From NCBI GenBank assembly GCA_944358685.1, contig CALVRQ010000057.1:1-16266 (forward strand): 16,266 bases of DNA, written 5' to 3'. The position numbers and the translations under genes are program-made. Shown here piece after piece: positions 6,098 through 13,782 of this stretch (position 1 is the first letter of the stretch; every line of letters begins with the position of its first letter). This stretch comes from an uncultured Bacilli bacterium. GTDB lineage: Bacteria > Bacillota_I > Bacilli_A > RF39 > UBA660. The notes under the pieces were generated by a model. The model ran no database searches. It was not told where the DNA came from and worked only from the letters and a program-made list of their open reading frames with translations.

Positions 6098-7288
6098 TTA
6101 AAAATTTTTACGTAAAAGCAAACACACACTTTCTACATGATAAGTCCATGGAAACATATCAAATAAAGTCACTTCTTGAACAATATATTTTTCCTTAAGT
6201 AATTTCAAATCACGCGCTAAAGTCATCGGATCACATGAAACATAAACTACTCTATCTGGATTAATTTTCAAAATATCGTTAATACCTTCAATAGTAAGCC
6301 CACTTCTTGGTGGATCTACCACAATATTATCTGCTTTTAAATTATGAATCTCCTTACTAACATCACCACATATAAACCTAACATTAGAAACATTATTCAA
6401 TTTTTTATTCAAAAATGCACACTTAACCGCCTCTTCATTTATCTCAATACCTGTAACCTCATCAAAATACTTACTCAAAAATAAACTAATAGTTCCAGTT
6501 CCACAGTATAAATCTAAAACTCTTTTTCCTAAAGCTTTATCCAAATACTCTAAAACTTTATTATAAAGTTTTAAAACCACATCCATATTAACTTGAAAAA
6601 ATGAATCTTTAGACACATAAAACTGAAAATCATCAAGATTAGCTATAATATTTTCCTTACCATAAACTAAATTATCATTAATGTAAATAGAACTTACTAA
6701 AGGTTTTAATACCTCTATATCCATATCACCTTTAATTATAAGCATAATCTCACCAAAGTCTTTTATTATAACTTCTCTAACTTCACTTAAATCAGAACCT
6801 TTTAAAATATTAATTATCTCATTACTTTTCTCACTAGCAATCTCACATCTACTAATTTCTATTAAATCATTTGTTCCATTTTTAAAATAACCTATCTTAC
6901 CATCTTTAACCTTCAAAGTTATTTTATTCCTATAAGTATAAATATTACCACTTGGAATAATCTCTTTAACTACCCCTTCTATCTCCCCATACCTTTTCAA
7001 AATATCAGTAACCTTTTCCTTTTTAAACTCTAAAGTTTTAAAATAATTTAAACTCTTAAGAGCACAACCACATTTATTATAACCACATTTTGGTATTATT
7101 CTATTACCACTCTTTTTAATTAACTGAATTACCTCTCCTACCATATATTTTTTCTTATCTAAAACTATTTTAACTAAAGCTTCCTCATTTGGTAACAAAT
7201 CAGGCACAAATATAATTTTACCTGAAACATGACCAAGGCCTCTACCAAAATGATCTAATCTTTCACACTTAACTAAAACCTCTTCCAT
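6098..7288 (-). CDS. rlmCD: 23S rRNA (uracil-5-)-methyltransferase, RlmCD/RumA family
   Basis: S-adenosylmethionine-dependent m5U methyltransferase acting on 23S rRNA; in B. subtilis one enzyme of this type (RlmCD) modifies two sites. It has 396 residues from the ATG at 7288. The N-terminal TRAM domain covers about 1-60 (GRGLGH, VPDLLPNEEA). The iron-sulfur region reads PKCGYNKCGCALKSLNY (67-82), with Cys68, Cys73, Cys75 and Cys148. The catalytic domain shows SFFQVN (229-234), DLYCGTGTISLF (259-270), IEINEEAV, VVDPPRSGL (323-331), nucleophile Cys352 in VSCDP and Glu386 in HVES. The Cys spacing is C-x4-C-x-C instead of the usual C-x5-C-x2-C. The ATG at 7288 is preferred over upstream in-frame starts because GAGG lies seven bases before it. 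The gene is divergent from the germination operon, with its own promoter. Confidence 0.93.
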   Translation of the reverse strand: MEEVLVKCERLDHFGRGLGHVSGKIIFVPDLLPNEEALVKIVLDKKKYMVGEVIQLIKKSGNRIIPKCGYNKCGCALKSLNYFKTLEFKKEKVTDILKRYGEIEGVVKEIIPSGNIYTYRNKITLKVKDGKIGYFKNGTNDLIEISRCEIASEKSNEIINILKGSDLSEVREVIIKDFGEIMLIIKGDMDIEVLKPLVSSIYINDNLVYGKENIIANLDDFQFYVSKDSFFQVNMDVVLKLYNKVLEYLDKALGKRVLDLYCGTGTISLFLSKYFDEVTGIEINEEAVKCAFLNKKLNNVSNVRFICGDVSKEIHNLKADNIVVDPPRSGLTIEGINDILKINPDRVVYVSCDPMTLARDLKLLKEKYIVQEVTLFDMFPWTYHVESVCLLLRKNF

Positions 7289-7312
7289 ATTTATCCTCAC
7301 TTTTTTCATCTG

Positions 7313-7355
7313 GTGTGAAACATTTTTAAAAACAAAATACCAAAAAGTTTCACAC
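7313..7355. repeat. 9-bp perfect inverted repeat in the rlmCD 5' leader
   Basis: GTGTGAAAC at 7313-7321 and its exact complement GTTTCACAC at 7347-7355 are separated by 25 bases. Both lie in the untranslated leader of rlmCD, between its promoter (7396-7426) and its start at 7288. In RNA it would form a stem with a large AU-rich loop. It could be a two-half-site operator or a leader hairpin. No U tract follows, so it is not a terminator. Confidence 0.6.
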
Positions 7356-7386
7356 AAACATTCGTTTTTTTTTAAATTAATTTCCC

Positions 7387-7431
7387 TTTACAAAAATTAT
7401 AACATAAACTAGATTATTTTTGTCCATAATA
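7387..7431 (+). promoter_or_regulatory. germination operon promoter region: sigma-G-like and sigma-A-like boxes
   Basis: AACATA (7401-7406), 18 bases, CATAATA (7425-7431) fits the forespore sigma-G pattern (about TGAATA, 17-18, CATAMTA) well at the -10 and partly at the -35. That is the expected sigma factor for GerA-type operons. An overlapping vegetative-type TTTACA (7387-7392), 17 bases, TAGATT (7410-7415) is also present, weaker at -10. The -10 CATAATA is about 22 bases from the gerA start. Which is used cannot be decided from sequence. Confidence 0.5.
7396..7426 (-). promoter_or_regulatory. rlmCD promoter
   Basis: TATAAT at 7401-7396 is preceded by TGT (extended -10). A TGGACA sits at 7426-7421 with a long 19-base spacer. 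The predicted transcript has a leader of about 100 bases. The promoter overlaps, on the opposite strand, the promoter region of the germination operon. Confidence 0.6.
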
Positions 7432-7453
7432 TAAAAAGGAAAGCAGGGATATT

Positions 7454-8914
7454 ATGGAAAAAATCGAAAAGAATGCTAAAAAAGTAATTGAAAAAACAAA
7501 AAAACTATATGGAAATAGCCCCGACATCAACACTAGACTTATAAACATCAAAGGAACAAACGTCGGAATCCTTTTTCTAGAAAGCTCATCGCAAGCCAGT
7601 ACAATCAGTGATTTCATAATCAAAGGAACACTATATGCCAGTACAAATAAAAACCTTTTTCAAAATATCTTTGATGCACTTAAAAATAGTCTATTCAATA
7701 GCCAATTATTTACCATAAATGACTACTCTCAGTTCCCCTACTTCTTATCAAGCGGTTTTACCATCATCGTTGTCGATGGAATAGAAGAAGCCATTATCAT
7801 GGAAACAAGAGCTCAATTAGATAGAGGTGTAACTGAATCAACTAGTGAACCAATACTTAGAGGTTCTAAAGATAGCTTTACCGAAAGCCATTCTAAAAAC
7901 CTTGGGCTAATTAGAAAAAGAATTAAAGACCCTAACCTCTGGTTTGATGAAATCAAATTAGGTAGAAGAACCCAAACAAGAATTAGTATAGCTTACATAA
8001 ACGGCATTGCCGATCCAAAAAAATTAAAAGAAATAAAAAAAAGACTTAAAAAAATAGATGTTGATGGTGTTTTAGATAGTGGTAATATTAGAGATTACTT
8101 AATTGAACAAAAATCAGTTTTTCCTCAAGTCCAAAGTACAGAAAGACCAGATGTCACATCTCAAGCTCTCCTATCCGGAAAAATAGTTATTTTTGTTGAA
8201 AACTGCCCATTTACTTTAATACTACCTAATGTTTTCATTGATTATCTTCATACATCAGAAGACGAATATCAAAAATCATCAAACATCACCTTTACTAGAA
8301 TCTTAAGAATTTTAGCCTTAGTCATAACCATATTCACCCCTGCAATTTATATAGCCATAACCACTTACGACCAAAACACCATCCCTGATAAACTCTTAAT
8401 ATCTCTAGCCATTCAAAGAGAAGGAGTTCCATTTCCAACAACTTTCGAAATAATTCTTCTTACTACCATCTTTGAAATCTTAAGAGAAAGTGACCTGCGT
8501 AGTCCAAGCAGTATGTCTGCTGCCATGAGTATTGTGGGTGCTTTAGTTTTAGGTCAAGCAGCTGTCGATGCCGGAATCGTCTCACCAATAACCGTCATAG
8601 TCGTCGCCTTCACATCAATCTGTAGTCTCGTCTTCACTGATATTGACTTCATGAATGGAATTAGATCATGGCGTTTCATCTTTATATTAGCCGCCAGTAT
8701 TTTAGGAATTATTGGCATTTTATCATTTGCAATCATCTGGCTTGTCAAACTATCATCATTAGAAAATTTAGAAACAAGTTATCTGTCACCCTTCGCTCCT
8801 TTCTCAAAAAAAGACCAATCAAATGCTATATACAAAGCTCCTGAAGAAAAACTTATTAATAGACCAGACTATATAAGCACCTTAAACCCTCATAGACAAA
8901 GGAGGACAAAATGA
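7454..8914 (+). CDS. gerA: spore germination protein, GerA family (GerAA/GerKA, A subunit)
   Basis: The A subunit of a nutrient germinant receptor sits in the spore inner membrane; such receptors are now viewed as nutrient-gated ion channels. The 486 residues match the family. The soluble N-terminal part (1 to about 280) has the conserved RGSKDSFTES (136-145), LGLIRKRIKDPNL (150-162), ERPDV (230-234) and the segment GKIVIFVENCPFTLILPNVF (242-261). Hydrophobic membrane segments follow at about 285-305, 325-345, 352-375, 377-397 and 405-432, then a basic soluble tail. The ATG at 7454 has AGGAAAG and CAGGG upstream. The stop overlaps the next gene by four bases (ATGA). First gene of the A-C-B operon. 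The symbol is generic, as the nutrient specificity cannot be read. Confidence 0.95.
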   Translation: MEKIEKNAKKVIEKTKKLYGNSPDINTRLINIKGTNVGILFLESSSQASTISDFIIKGTLYASTNKNLFQNIFDALKNSLFNSQLFTINDYSQFPYFLSSGFTIIVVDGIEEAIIMETRAQLDRGVTESTSEPILRGSKDSFTESHSKNLGLIRKRIKDPNLWFDEIKLGRRTQTRISIAYINGIADPKKLKEIKKRLKKIDVDGVLDSGNIRDYLIEQKSVFPQVQSTERPDVTSQALLSGKIVIFVENCPFTLILPNVFIDYLHTSEDEYQKSSNITFTRILRILALVITIFTPAIYIAITTYDQNTIPDKLLISLAIQREGVPFPTTFEIILLTTIFEILRESDLRSPSSMSAAMSIVGALVLGQAAVDAGIVSPITVIVVAFTSICSLVFTDIDFMNGIRSWRFIFILAASILGIIGILSFAIIWLVKLSSLENLETSYLSPFAPFSKKDQSNAIYKAPEEKLINRPDYISTLNPHRQRRTK

Positions 8915-10089
8915 AAAAACTTACTATAATTCTCACAACTTTCATCATCGCCATAACTCTAACAGGTTGTGGTGGTTATGAAGAATTAAACAACTTATCT
9001 ATAGTAACAGCTGTTGCCTTTGACAAGACAGATGACGAATACGAATTAAGTTTCTTAATTGCAAACTCCCCAAAAGCCCAAACATCCGCTAAAGAAGGAG
9101 AAGCCAAAACAACCGTCTACACCGGTAAAGGTAAAACAATTGCCGAAGCATCAAAAGATATTGAACAAATCGTTCCTAAACAAGTATACTTAGGTCACAT
9201 AAACGTCGTTGTAATATCAGAAGACATTGCCAAAGATGGATTTTTAAAAGTAGCTGACTGGTTACTTAGAAATCCTCAAACAAGAAAAAAATTCTATCTT
9301 CTTCAAGCCAAAGATGTAAGTGCGAAAAACATTTTAAAAATAGTCTCACCACTTGAATCTTTTCCATCTCAAAGCATTGCAACCCTAATCGAATCCAACT
9401 CTGAAACTAAATCTATCGCAACTTCCATCACCTATAGTAACTTCATAAGTCAAATTTTAGAAAAAGGCTATGACCCAGTTTTACCATCTATAACCATTAG
9501 TGGCAGCGTCAAAGAAGGAAGTAGTGAAAAAAATCTAGAGACAACCGAACCAGAATCATATCTCGTTTTAGGTCCTCTTGCTATCTATAAAGGCGATAAA
9601 TTAGAAACCTTTTCAACAGAAAAAGAAAGCTGGGCTATCAACGTCTTAAAAAATGAAGCCAAAGAATTAAATTACAATGTCAAATATCAAAATGAAGACA
9701 TCAGTATTGAAACTAACTCTCTTAAATCAGACATAAAAATAATTGATGAAAACAACATTGAAATAACAATCAGTGGCGTCGGTGACATCTATAACATCAA
9801 TAATAAAATTGATATTCAAAATTATAAAGAAATAAACAAAATAGAAAAAACCTGGGCTACATCATTAAAAAAAGATCTAACTAAAGTCATAAAAAAAGTC
9901 CAAAGTAAATGGCAAACTGATATATTTGGCTTCGGTAATTTAATATATAAAAATAATCCCAAAACATGGGAAAAATTAGAAAAAAATTGGAATTCTAAAT
10001 ACTTTCCAAACTTAAATATCAAAATAAAAACCGATTTAAAAATAAATGCGACTGGCTCTTTACTTAACACAATAAAGGAGGATAAATAA
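8911..10089 (+). CDS. gerC: spore germination lipoprotein, Ger(x)C family (C subunit)
   Basis: This is the lipoprotein subunit of the same germinant receptor, anchored on the outer face of the spore inner membrane. A signal peptide MKKLTIILTTFIIAIT ends in the lipobox LTGC, with Cys20 as the lipidated residue. Family segments are GCGGYEELNNLSIVTAVAFD (19-38), the TGKGKTIAEA region and LLRNPQTRKKFYLL. The length of 392 is normal. A GGAGG site lies inside the end of the A gene, and start and stop overlap as ATGA, so translation is coupled. The B subunit follows with a one-base overlap (TAATG). Confidence 0.95.
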   Translation: MKKLTIILTTFIIAITLTGCGGYEELNNLSIVTAVAFDKTDDEYELSFLIANSPKAQTSAKEGEAKTTVYTGKGKTIAEASKDIEQIVPKQVYLGHINVVVISEDIAKDGFLKVADWLLRNPQTRKKFYLLQAKDVSAKNILKIVSPLESFPSQSIATLIESNSETKSIATSITYSNFISQILEKGYDPVLPSITISGSVKEGSSEKNLETTEPESYLVLGPLAIYKGDKLETFSTEKESWAINVLKNEAKELNYNVKYQNEDISIETNSLKSDIKIIDENNIEITISGVGDIYNINNKIDIQNYKEINKIEKTWATSLKKDLTKVIKKVQSKWQTDIFGFGNLIYKNNPKTWEKLEKNWNSKYFPNLNIKIKTDLKINATGSLLNTIKEDK

Positions 10090-11162
10090 TGAAAAAAATA
10101 ACTTCATTAGAATACAATACACTTTTATGGTTTTTAACTAGAGCCACCTTTATTGAAATCACTGCCGAAATATTACTAAATACCGCCCATCAAGATTCTT
10201 GGATAAGCATTCTTATTGCTATCATCATCGGTATAATCCCTTTTTCACTATACACTTATTTAAAAAACAAATATCCAGACAAAAATATCATTCAAATAAA
10301 TAAAGAACAATTAGGAAAATTTGGAACATTATTAAATTTAATTTTAATCGCCGGAACTTTTATCTTTACTATATGTAGCTTTTGGATAGTCGTCCACTTC
10401 ATTGATTCACAATATTTATATCGAACCCAAACTATTATAACAATCATTGTCCTAATACTTCCAGTCATTTACACCATAACAAAAAATTTTCACATCTTCA
10501 GTAAAGTAAACTTTATCATGTTTTGTATATCATTATTCTTCATTCTTGTTATATTATCAGGTCTAATTGGTAATATTAATATAGACAATATCAAACCAAT
10601 TTTAAATAATAACCCAAATAATATACTATATGGAACCTTCTGTTTTATCGGTTTCAACACTATGCCCCTATTTCTTTTAACTATTATCCCCAAAAACAAA
10701 ATAAAAAATTACTCTCCTAAAAAAAGCTTTATCTTTTACTTAATAAGTGGACTTTCACTTTTAAATGTCATGTTTTTAACCATCAGTATATTTGGTATTC
10801 ATTTATCTGAATTATATAACTACCCTAGTTTCCACCTTTTAAAACGTGTAAGTGTTCTAGATATTATTGATAGAGTTGAAAGTATCTTATCATTAGAATG
10901 GTTTCTTGCTTTATTTGTCCAAATAATAGTATCACTATTTTTTATCAAAGAAGCTTTAAAAGAAACATTTCAAACCAAAGAAAAAACAAACAACATCATT
11001 ATGATTGTTGTTTGCTTAATCACAGCTTTTTTAACCCAAATTATATTTGTAACCAAAGGTACTGAAATTGCTTATTTCAAGCACCAATTAATATACATTC
11101 TTTATATAATCTATTTCATTATACCTTTAATAACCTTTTTCAAAAGTTTAAAAAAGACCTAA
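10089..11162 (+). CDS. gerB: endospore germination permease, GerB family (B subunit)
   Basis: The B subunit is a ten-helix membrane protein of the amino acid/polyamine-permease type; in GerA receptors it carries the nutrient-binding pocket. The 357 residues are overwhelmingly hydrophobic, with membrane segments at about 40-60, 77-100, 113-130, 138-162, 185-203, 216-236, 272-290, 303-322 and 332-352. The N-terminal region TSLEYNTLLWFLTRATFIEI is family-typical. GGAGG is seven bases before the ATG. Its stop is shared in one base with the end of gerC. Order A-C-B differs from the A-B-C of the B. subtilis gerA operon but occurs in others. The 3' end overlaps the convergent gene by 15 bases and no clear terminator follows. 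Confidence 0.94.
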   Translation: MKKITSLEYNTLLWFLTRATFIEITAEILLNTAHQDSWISILIAIIIGIIPFSLYTYLKNKYPDKNIIQINKEQLGKFGTLLNLILIAGTFIFTICSFWIVVHFIDSQYLYRTQTIITIIVLILPVIYTITKNFHIFSKVNFIMFCISLFFILVILSGLIGNINIDNIKPILNNNPNNILYGTFCFIGFNTMPLFLLTIIPKNKIKNYSPKKSFIFYLISGLSLLNVMFLTISIFGIHLSELYNYPSFHLLKRVSVLDIIDRVESILSLEWFLALFVQIIVSLFFIKEALKETFQTKEKTNNIIMIVVCLITAFLTQIIFVTKGTEIAYFKHQLIYILYIIYFIIPLITFFKSLKKT

Positions 11163-11942
11163 TCTTTGAACCACCAATATTCCTATAACCGCAATAATAC
11201 CTAAAATAAGTATCGTTACAAAAATAGTTTTAAATACCGAACCCTTTTTTTCTTCTTCACCATAACCAATAAAATCTTTTTTCTTAAGTTTTAAATCAGA
11301 TGTAAAGAACGAATTATCCATAGTTTGTTCTTTTTTATCATATTGTTGAGTTTTAATCAATTCCTTTATATCACCAATTTTACCAACCTGTGTATTTTCA
11401 TTATGTCCTTGTAAATCACTAAACATATCAGCAGCTAAAGACGCATCATCCAATTTATTAAGTGCACTAGTATTAGAAATAGTTTGAACCATACTATCTA
11501 AACCATCATCGTATAAATCACGCCTATTTGTATTCCGTTTTAAATCCAAACTTTTCAAAACATCATAACTAGTTTTACTAAGTACCCGCTCCTTATCATC
11601 CGGTTCTTTTTTCTCTTTAGCCTTAGTAAGCACATCCATAATATCATAAGTACGATCATTATCTTCTTTATATTTACTATGCATTACCGGTAAATCTTGA
11701 ACCTGTTTATCATCATTAGTTAATCTACGATATCTCCGTTCTGCTTGATATTTTTCTCTATTATCAAGCATCTTTTTAACTTTCGTAATATCTATCTCAT
11801 TAGTATTATCAATAGATGCAATACCCTCTATATTACTATACTTACCATAAGAATAAATACTATTATAAAGCCTAGTATTACGTTTAGTTCTCGAATTACC
11901 TTGAGTTTCCTTCTTGTAATACCTCTCCATCCTTGATGACAC
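11148..11942 (-). CDS. tail-anchored cytoplasmic protein of unknown function
   Basis: I do not recognise a family. The protein is about 264 residues from GTG at 11942. It is rich in Lys, Asp, Asn and Arg, mostly low-complexity or helical charged sequence, with no catalytic motif. It ends in one hydrophobic segment (TIFVTILILGIIAVIGILVV) and a short tail QRLGLF, so it is probably anchored with the N-terminal bulk in the cytoplasm. Start choice: the only good ribosome binding site is AGAGGTG near 11956, which suits GTG 11942 best. GTG 11951 or 11945 and ATG 11930 are less well spaced. An extended -10-like TGATATTAT lies just upstream. The end overlaps the convergent gerB by 15 bases; AAAGA/TCTTT plus T is a weak terminator candidate. 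Confidence 0.8.
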   Translation of the reverse strand: MSSRMERYYKKETQGNSRTKRNTRLYNSIYSYGKYSNIEGIASIDNTNEIDITKVKKMLDNREKYQAERRYRRLTNDDKQVQDLPVMHSKYKEDNDRTYDIMDVLTKAKEKKEPDDKERVLSKTSYDVLKSLDLKRNTNRRDLYDDGLDSMVQTISNTSALNKLDDASLAADMFSDLQGHNENTQVGKIGDIKELIKTQQYDKKEQTMDNSFFTSDLKLKKKDFIGYGEEEKKGSVFKTIFVTILILGIIAVIGILVVQRLGLF

Positions 11943-11999
11943 CACTACCACCTCTTATTATTAATAATATCATATTTTGTCACATTTTAAAAGTAACTC

Positions 12000-12028
12000 T
12001 TGCTTTTTAAAAAAATTTTATTTATAAT
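12000..12028 (+). promoter_or_regulatory. ferredoxin promoter
   Basis: TTGCTT at 12000-12005, a 17-base spacer and TATAAT at 12023-12028 lie about 18 bases ahead of the ferredoxin ATG. Transcription would start just before the GGAGGT ribosome binding site. Confidence 0.75.
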
Positions 12029-12046
12029 TTTTATGGAGGTATAAAA

Positions 12047-12238
12047 ATGGCAAAAGTTAAAGTGGATAAAGACAAATGCATCGGCTGTGGTGCATGTACA
12101 GCTACCTGTCCAGAAGTCTTTGATTTCGATGATGACGGACTAGCAAAAGTCATAAAAGATGAAATTAATGATGATGTAAAAATGGCCGCCGAAGGTTGTC
12201 CAACTGAGGCTATTGAAATTAGTGAAGAAAACAAATAG
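12047..12238 (+). CDS. small [4Fe-4S] ferredoxin
   Basis: A 63-residue acidic electron carrier. Cysteines at 11, 14 and 17 (KCIGCGACTATCP) and the distal Cys51 (GCPTEAIEI) make the usual single [4Fe-4S] site. Cys21 is the extra one, which in monocluster ferredoxins of the Thermotoga/Clostridium type can form a disulfide. The segment EVFDFDDDGLAKV between the motifs is typical. GGAGGT lies eight bases before the ATG. No redox partner is adjacent. The stop codon is inside a terminator hairpin. Confidence 0.95.
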   Translation: MAKVKVDKDKCIGCGACTATCPEVFDFDDDGLAKVIKDEINDDVKMAAEGCPTEAIEISEENK

Positions 12239-12250
12239 TGTTTTCTTTTT
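12225..12250 (+). terminator. terminator overlapping the ferredoxin stop codon
   Basis: AAGAAAAC pairs with GTTTTCTT across a seven-base loop that contains the TAG stop, and the stem runs on into T residues. The stem is AT-rich and may be leaky, which would allow readthrough to the next gene 40 bases on. Confidence 0.55.
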
Positions 12251-12278
12251 AATATCCAAAATAGAAAGGACAAAAATA

Positions 12279-13019
12279 ATGGAATTAACAATAGTAAATT
12301 TTAACATTCAAAATAAAGTTATAAATAAAAATTACAATGGTGGAAAAAATGCTAAACAATTTGCAAATTTCATCAACAAACAAAAACCAGATATTATATG
12401 TCTTCAAGAACTTACCAATGCTTACGAAAACAAATTAAAAACTTTTATTCCAAATTACCACTTTACCGGTGAAAATAGATTTAATAACAAAAGTATATGG
12501 CATTCTCATTTTGGTGAAAAAAATGTCATCATCACCAATCTAAATGTTATTAAAACAAAAACACATTCTCTATCAAAAAAATTAAATAAAATTGGTAAGC
12601 GTAGTTTATTATCTATTTTTCCCAGAATTGCCACTGTAACAATCATCAGTAAAGCAAATCAATACTTTACAGTTATAAACACTCATCTCGACCATCTAAC
12701 AAATATTGGCCGAAAAACACAATTAATTTATTTAAAACAAATTATTGAATTAAATAATAATTATCCAATTATTTTAACTGGTGATTTTAATTTAAACACT
12801 GAAAATGAAAATTTCCAAGATTTTGTAAAATACATGGAAAACCAAAATTGTAAACTAATTCCAAACAAAGAAAACACTTTTAAGCCTTCTAAAAAAAATC
12901 ATAAACTTAAAACACCAGACCATATATTCATTCCAAAAGATTTTATTATTGAAAATATAGATATTATTGATAATAATTTTAGTGACCACAAATTAATTAA
13001 AGTCAAAATAAAAAAGTAG
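12279..13019 (+). CDS. endonuclease/exonuclease/phosphatase (EEP) family protein
   Basis: A 246-residue metal-dependent phosphoesterase fold of the DNase I/exonuclease III type. The conserved active-site set is visible in order: Asn9 in NFNIQ, Glu44 in CLQE, Arg116, His136 in NTHLDH (134-139), Asp169 and Asn171 in GDFN, Asp214 in TPDHIF, and Asp236-His237 in SDHKLI. There is no signal peptide, so it acts in the cytoplasm. The substrate (nucleic acid, phospholipid or other phosphodiester) cannot be read. The ATG at 12279 is chosen because AAAGGA lies just upstream; the 22 codons of open frame before it overlap the ferredoxin. Its TAG at 13017-13019 directly abuts the TAG of convergent rluB. 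Confidence 0.88.
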   Translation: MELTIVNFNIQNKVINKNYNGGKNAKQFANFINKQKPDIICLQELTNAYENKLKTFIPNYHFTGENRFNNKSIWHSHFGEKNVIITNLNVIKTKTHSLSKKLNKIGKRSLLSIFPRIATVTIISKANQYFTVINTHLDHLTNIGRKTQLIYLKQIIELNNNYPIILTGDFNLNTENENFQDFVKYMENQNCKLIPNKENTFKPSKKNHKLKTPDHIFIPKDFIIENIDIIDNNFSDHKLIKVKIKK

Positions 13020-13034
13020 CTATCTTTTAGCTAC
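13005..13034 (-). terminator. rluB terminator, built from the abutting stop codons of two convergent genes
   Basis: GTAGCTA (13016-13022) and TAGCTAC (13028-13034) form a 7-bp stem with a five-base loop. On the minus strand it is followed by TTTTTTATTTT, a good U tract. The stem contains both the EEP stop (13017-13019) and the RluB stop (13022-13020). On the plus strand no U tract follows, so it works for rluB. Confidence 0.75.
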
Positions 13035-13736
13035 CGCATACAACGTTTTCACTTCTTTTATATTCAAATGCCTATACTCCCCAGATTTTAAACCAGCCAA
13101 AGTAAGTCCAGCAAACTTCTCTCTTTTCAGTTTAGAAACCTTATAACCAATCGCTTCAAACATCTTCTTAACTTGATGATTTCTTCCCTCATAAATCGTA
13201 AGTTCAATTAATGAACTTTTTTTCTTTTTATCTATTTTTTTTATCTTAACCCTAGCTCTACCCGTTTTTTTACCATCAATAATAACACCATTACTTAAAC
13301 TCTTAACCAAACTAGGATTAACTACCTCATCAATTTTAACTAAATAAACCTTTTCAACTTCATGTGATGGATGAATAAGTAAATTAGTTAAATCTCCATC
13401 ATTCGTAAGTAAAAGTAATCCACTTGTATCATAATCTAATCGTCCAACTGGATATAATCTATTTTCACTTTCCACTATATCGACAACCGTTTTACGTCCT
13501 TTATCATCATGCGCACTTGACACAACCCCACGTGGTTTATATAAAAGAACATACTCTTTAGGCTCTAACTTTAAAGTAACTCCATTTATAATTATCGTAT
13601 CACCATAACTCGCTTTACTACCTAAAGTATTAACCACTTCACCATTTACTTTTACTTTACCATTTAAAATTAACTCTTCCGCTTTTCTTCTAGAGCAATA
13701 TCCACTATTTGCAATAACTTTCTGCAATCTCTCCAT
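13020..13736 (-). CDS. rluB: 23S rRNA pseudouridine synthase, RluB/RsuA family
   Basis: Makes pseudouridine in 23S rRNA; the B. subtilis neighbour of spmB in the same position is RluB. The 238 residues include an N-terminal S4 RNA-binding domain (MERLQKVIANSGYCSRRKAE, then ILNGKVKVNG, residues 1-32). The synthase domain has GRLDYDTSGLLLLTNDGDL (98-116), with catalytic Asp101, then the VEKVYLVKI motif and the C-terminal EGRNHQVKKM. The ATG at 13736 follows GGTGG at a proper distance; an in-frame GTG three codons upstream does not. It has its own sigma-A promoter inside the end of spmB, as expected for a housekeeping gene behind sporulation genes. Confidence 0.93.
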   Translation of the reverse strand: MERLQKVIANSGYCSRRKAEELILNGKVKVNGEVVNTLGSKASYGDTIIINGVTLKLEPKEYVLLYKPRGVVSSAHDDKGRKTVVDIVESENRLYPVGRLDYDTSGLLLLTNDGDLTNLLIHPSHEVEKVYLVKIDEVVNPSLVKSLSNGVIIDGKKTGRARVKIKKIDKKKKSSLIELTIYEGRNHQVKKMFEAIGYKVSKLKREKFAGLTLAGLKSGEYRHLNIKEVKTLYAVAKR

Positions 13737-13753
13737 ACAAACCACCCATAAAA

Positions 13754-13782
13754 ATTATACATAATAAAACTTAAAAAAACAA
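13754..13782 (-). promoter_or_regulatory. rluB promoter, overlapping the 3' end of spmB
   Basis: TTGTTT at 13782-13777, a 17-base spacer and a perfect TATAAT at 13759-13754. The -35 box lies in the last codons of spmB. It would give rluB vegetative expression independent of the sporulation genes upstream. Confidence 0.72.

Noticed and set aside
6106..6117. 12-bp palindrome TTTTACGTAAAA at the end of rlmCD
   Set aside because: It encodes the last residues of RlmCD, is AT-rich and has no U tract; chance in such sequence is likely.
7289..7357. Longer N-terminus for RlmCD beginning MCETFWYF
   Set aside because: The family starts near the TRAM domain; GAGG is correctly placed only for the ATG at 7288, and the extension lies in the inverted-repeat leader.
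12213..12278. Longer start for the EEP gene overlapping ferredoxin
   Set aside because: No ribosome binding site there, and the extra residues do not resemble the family N-terminus; the ATG at 12279 has AAAGGA upstream.
12031..12291. Minus-strand open frame across the ferredoxin
   Set aside because: It is a shadow of the clear ferredoxin gene, with no ribosome binding site or family resemblance.
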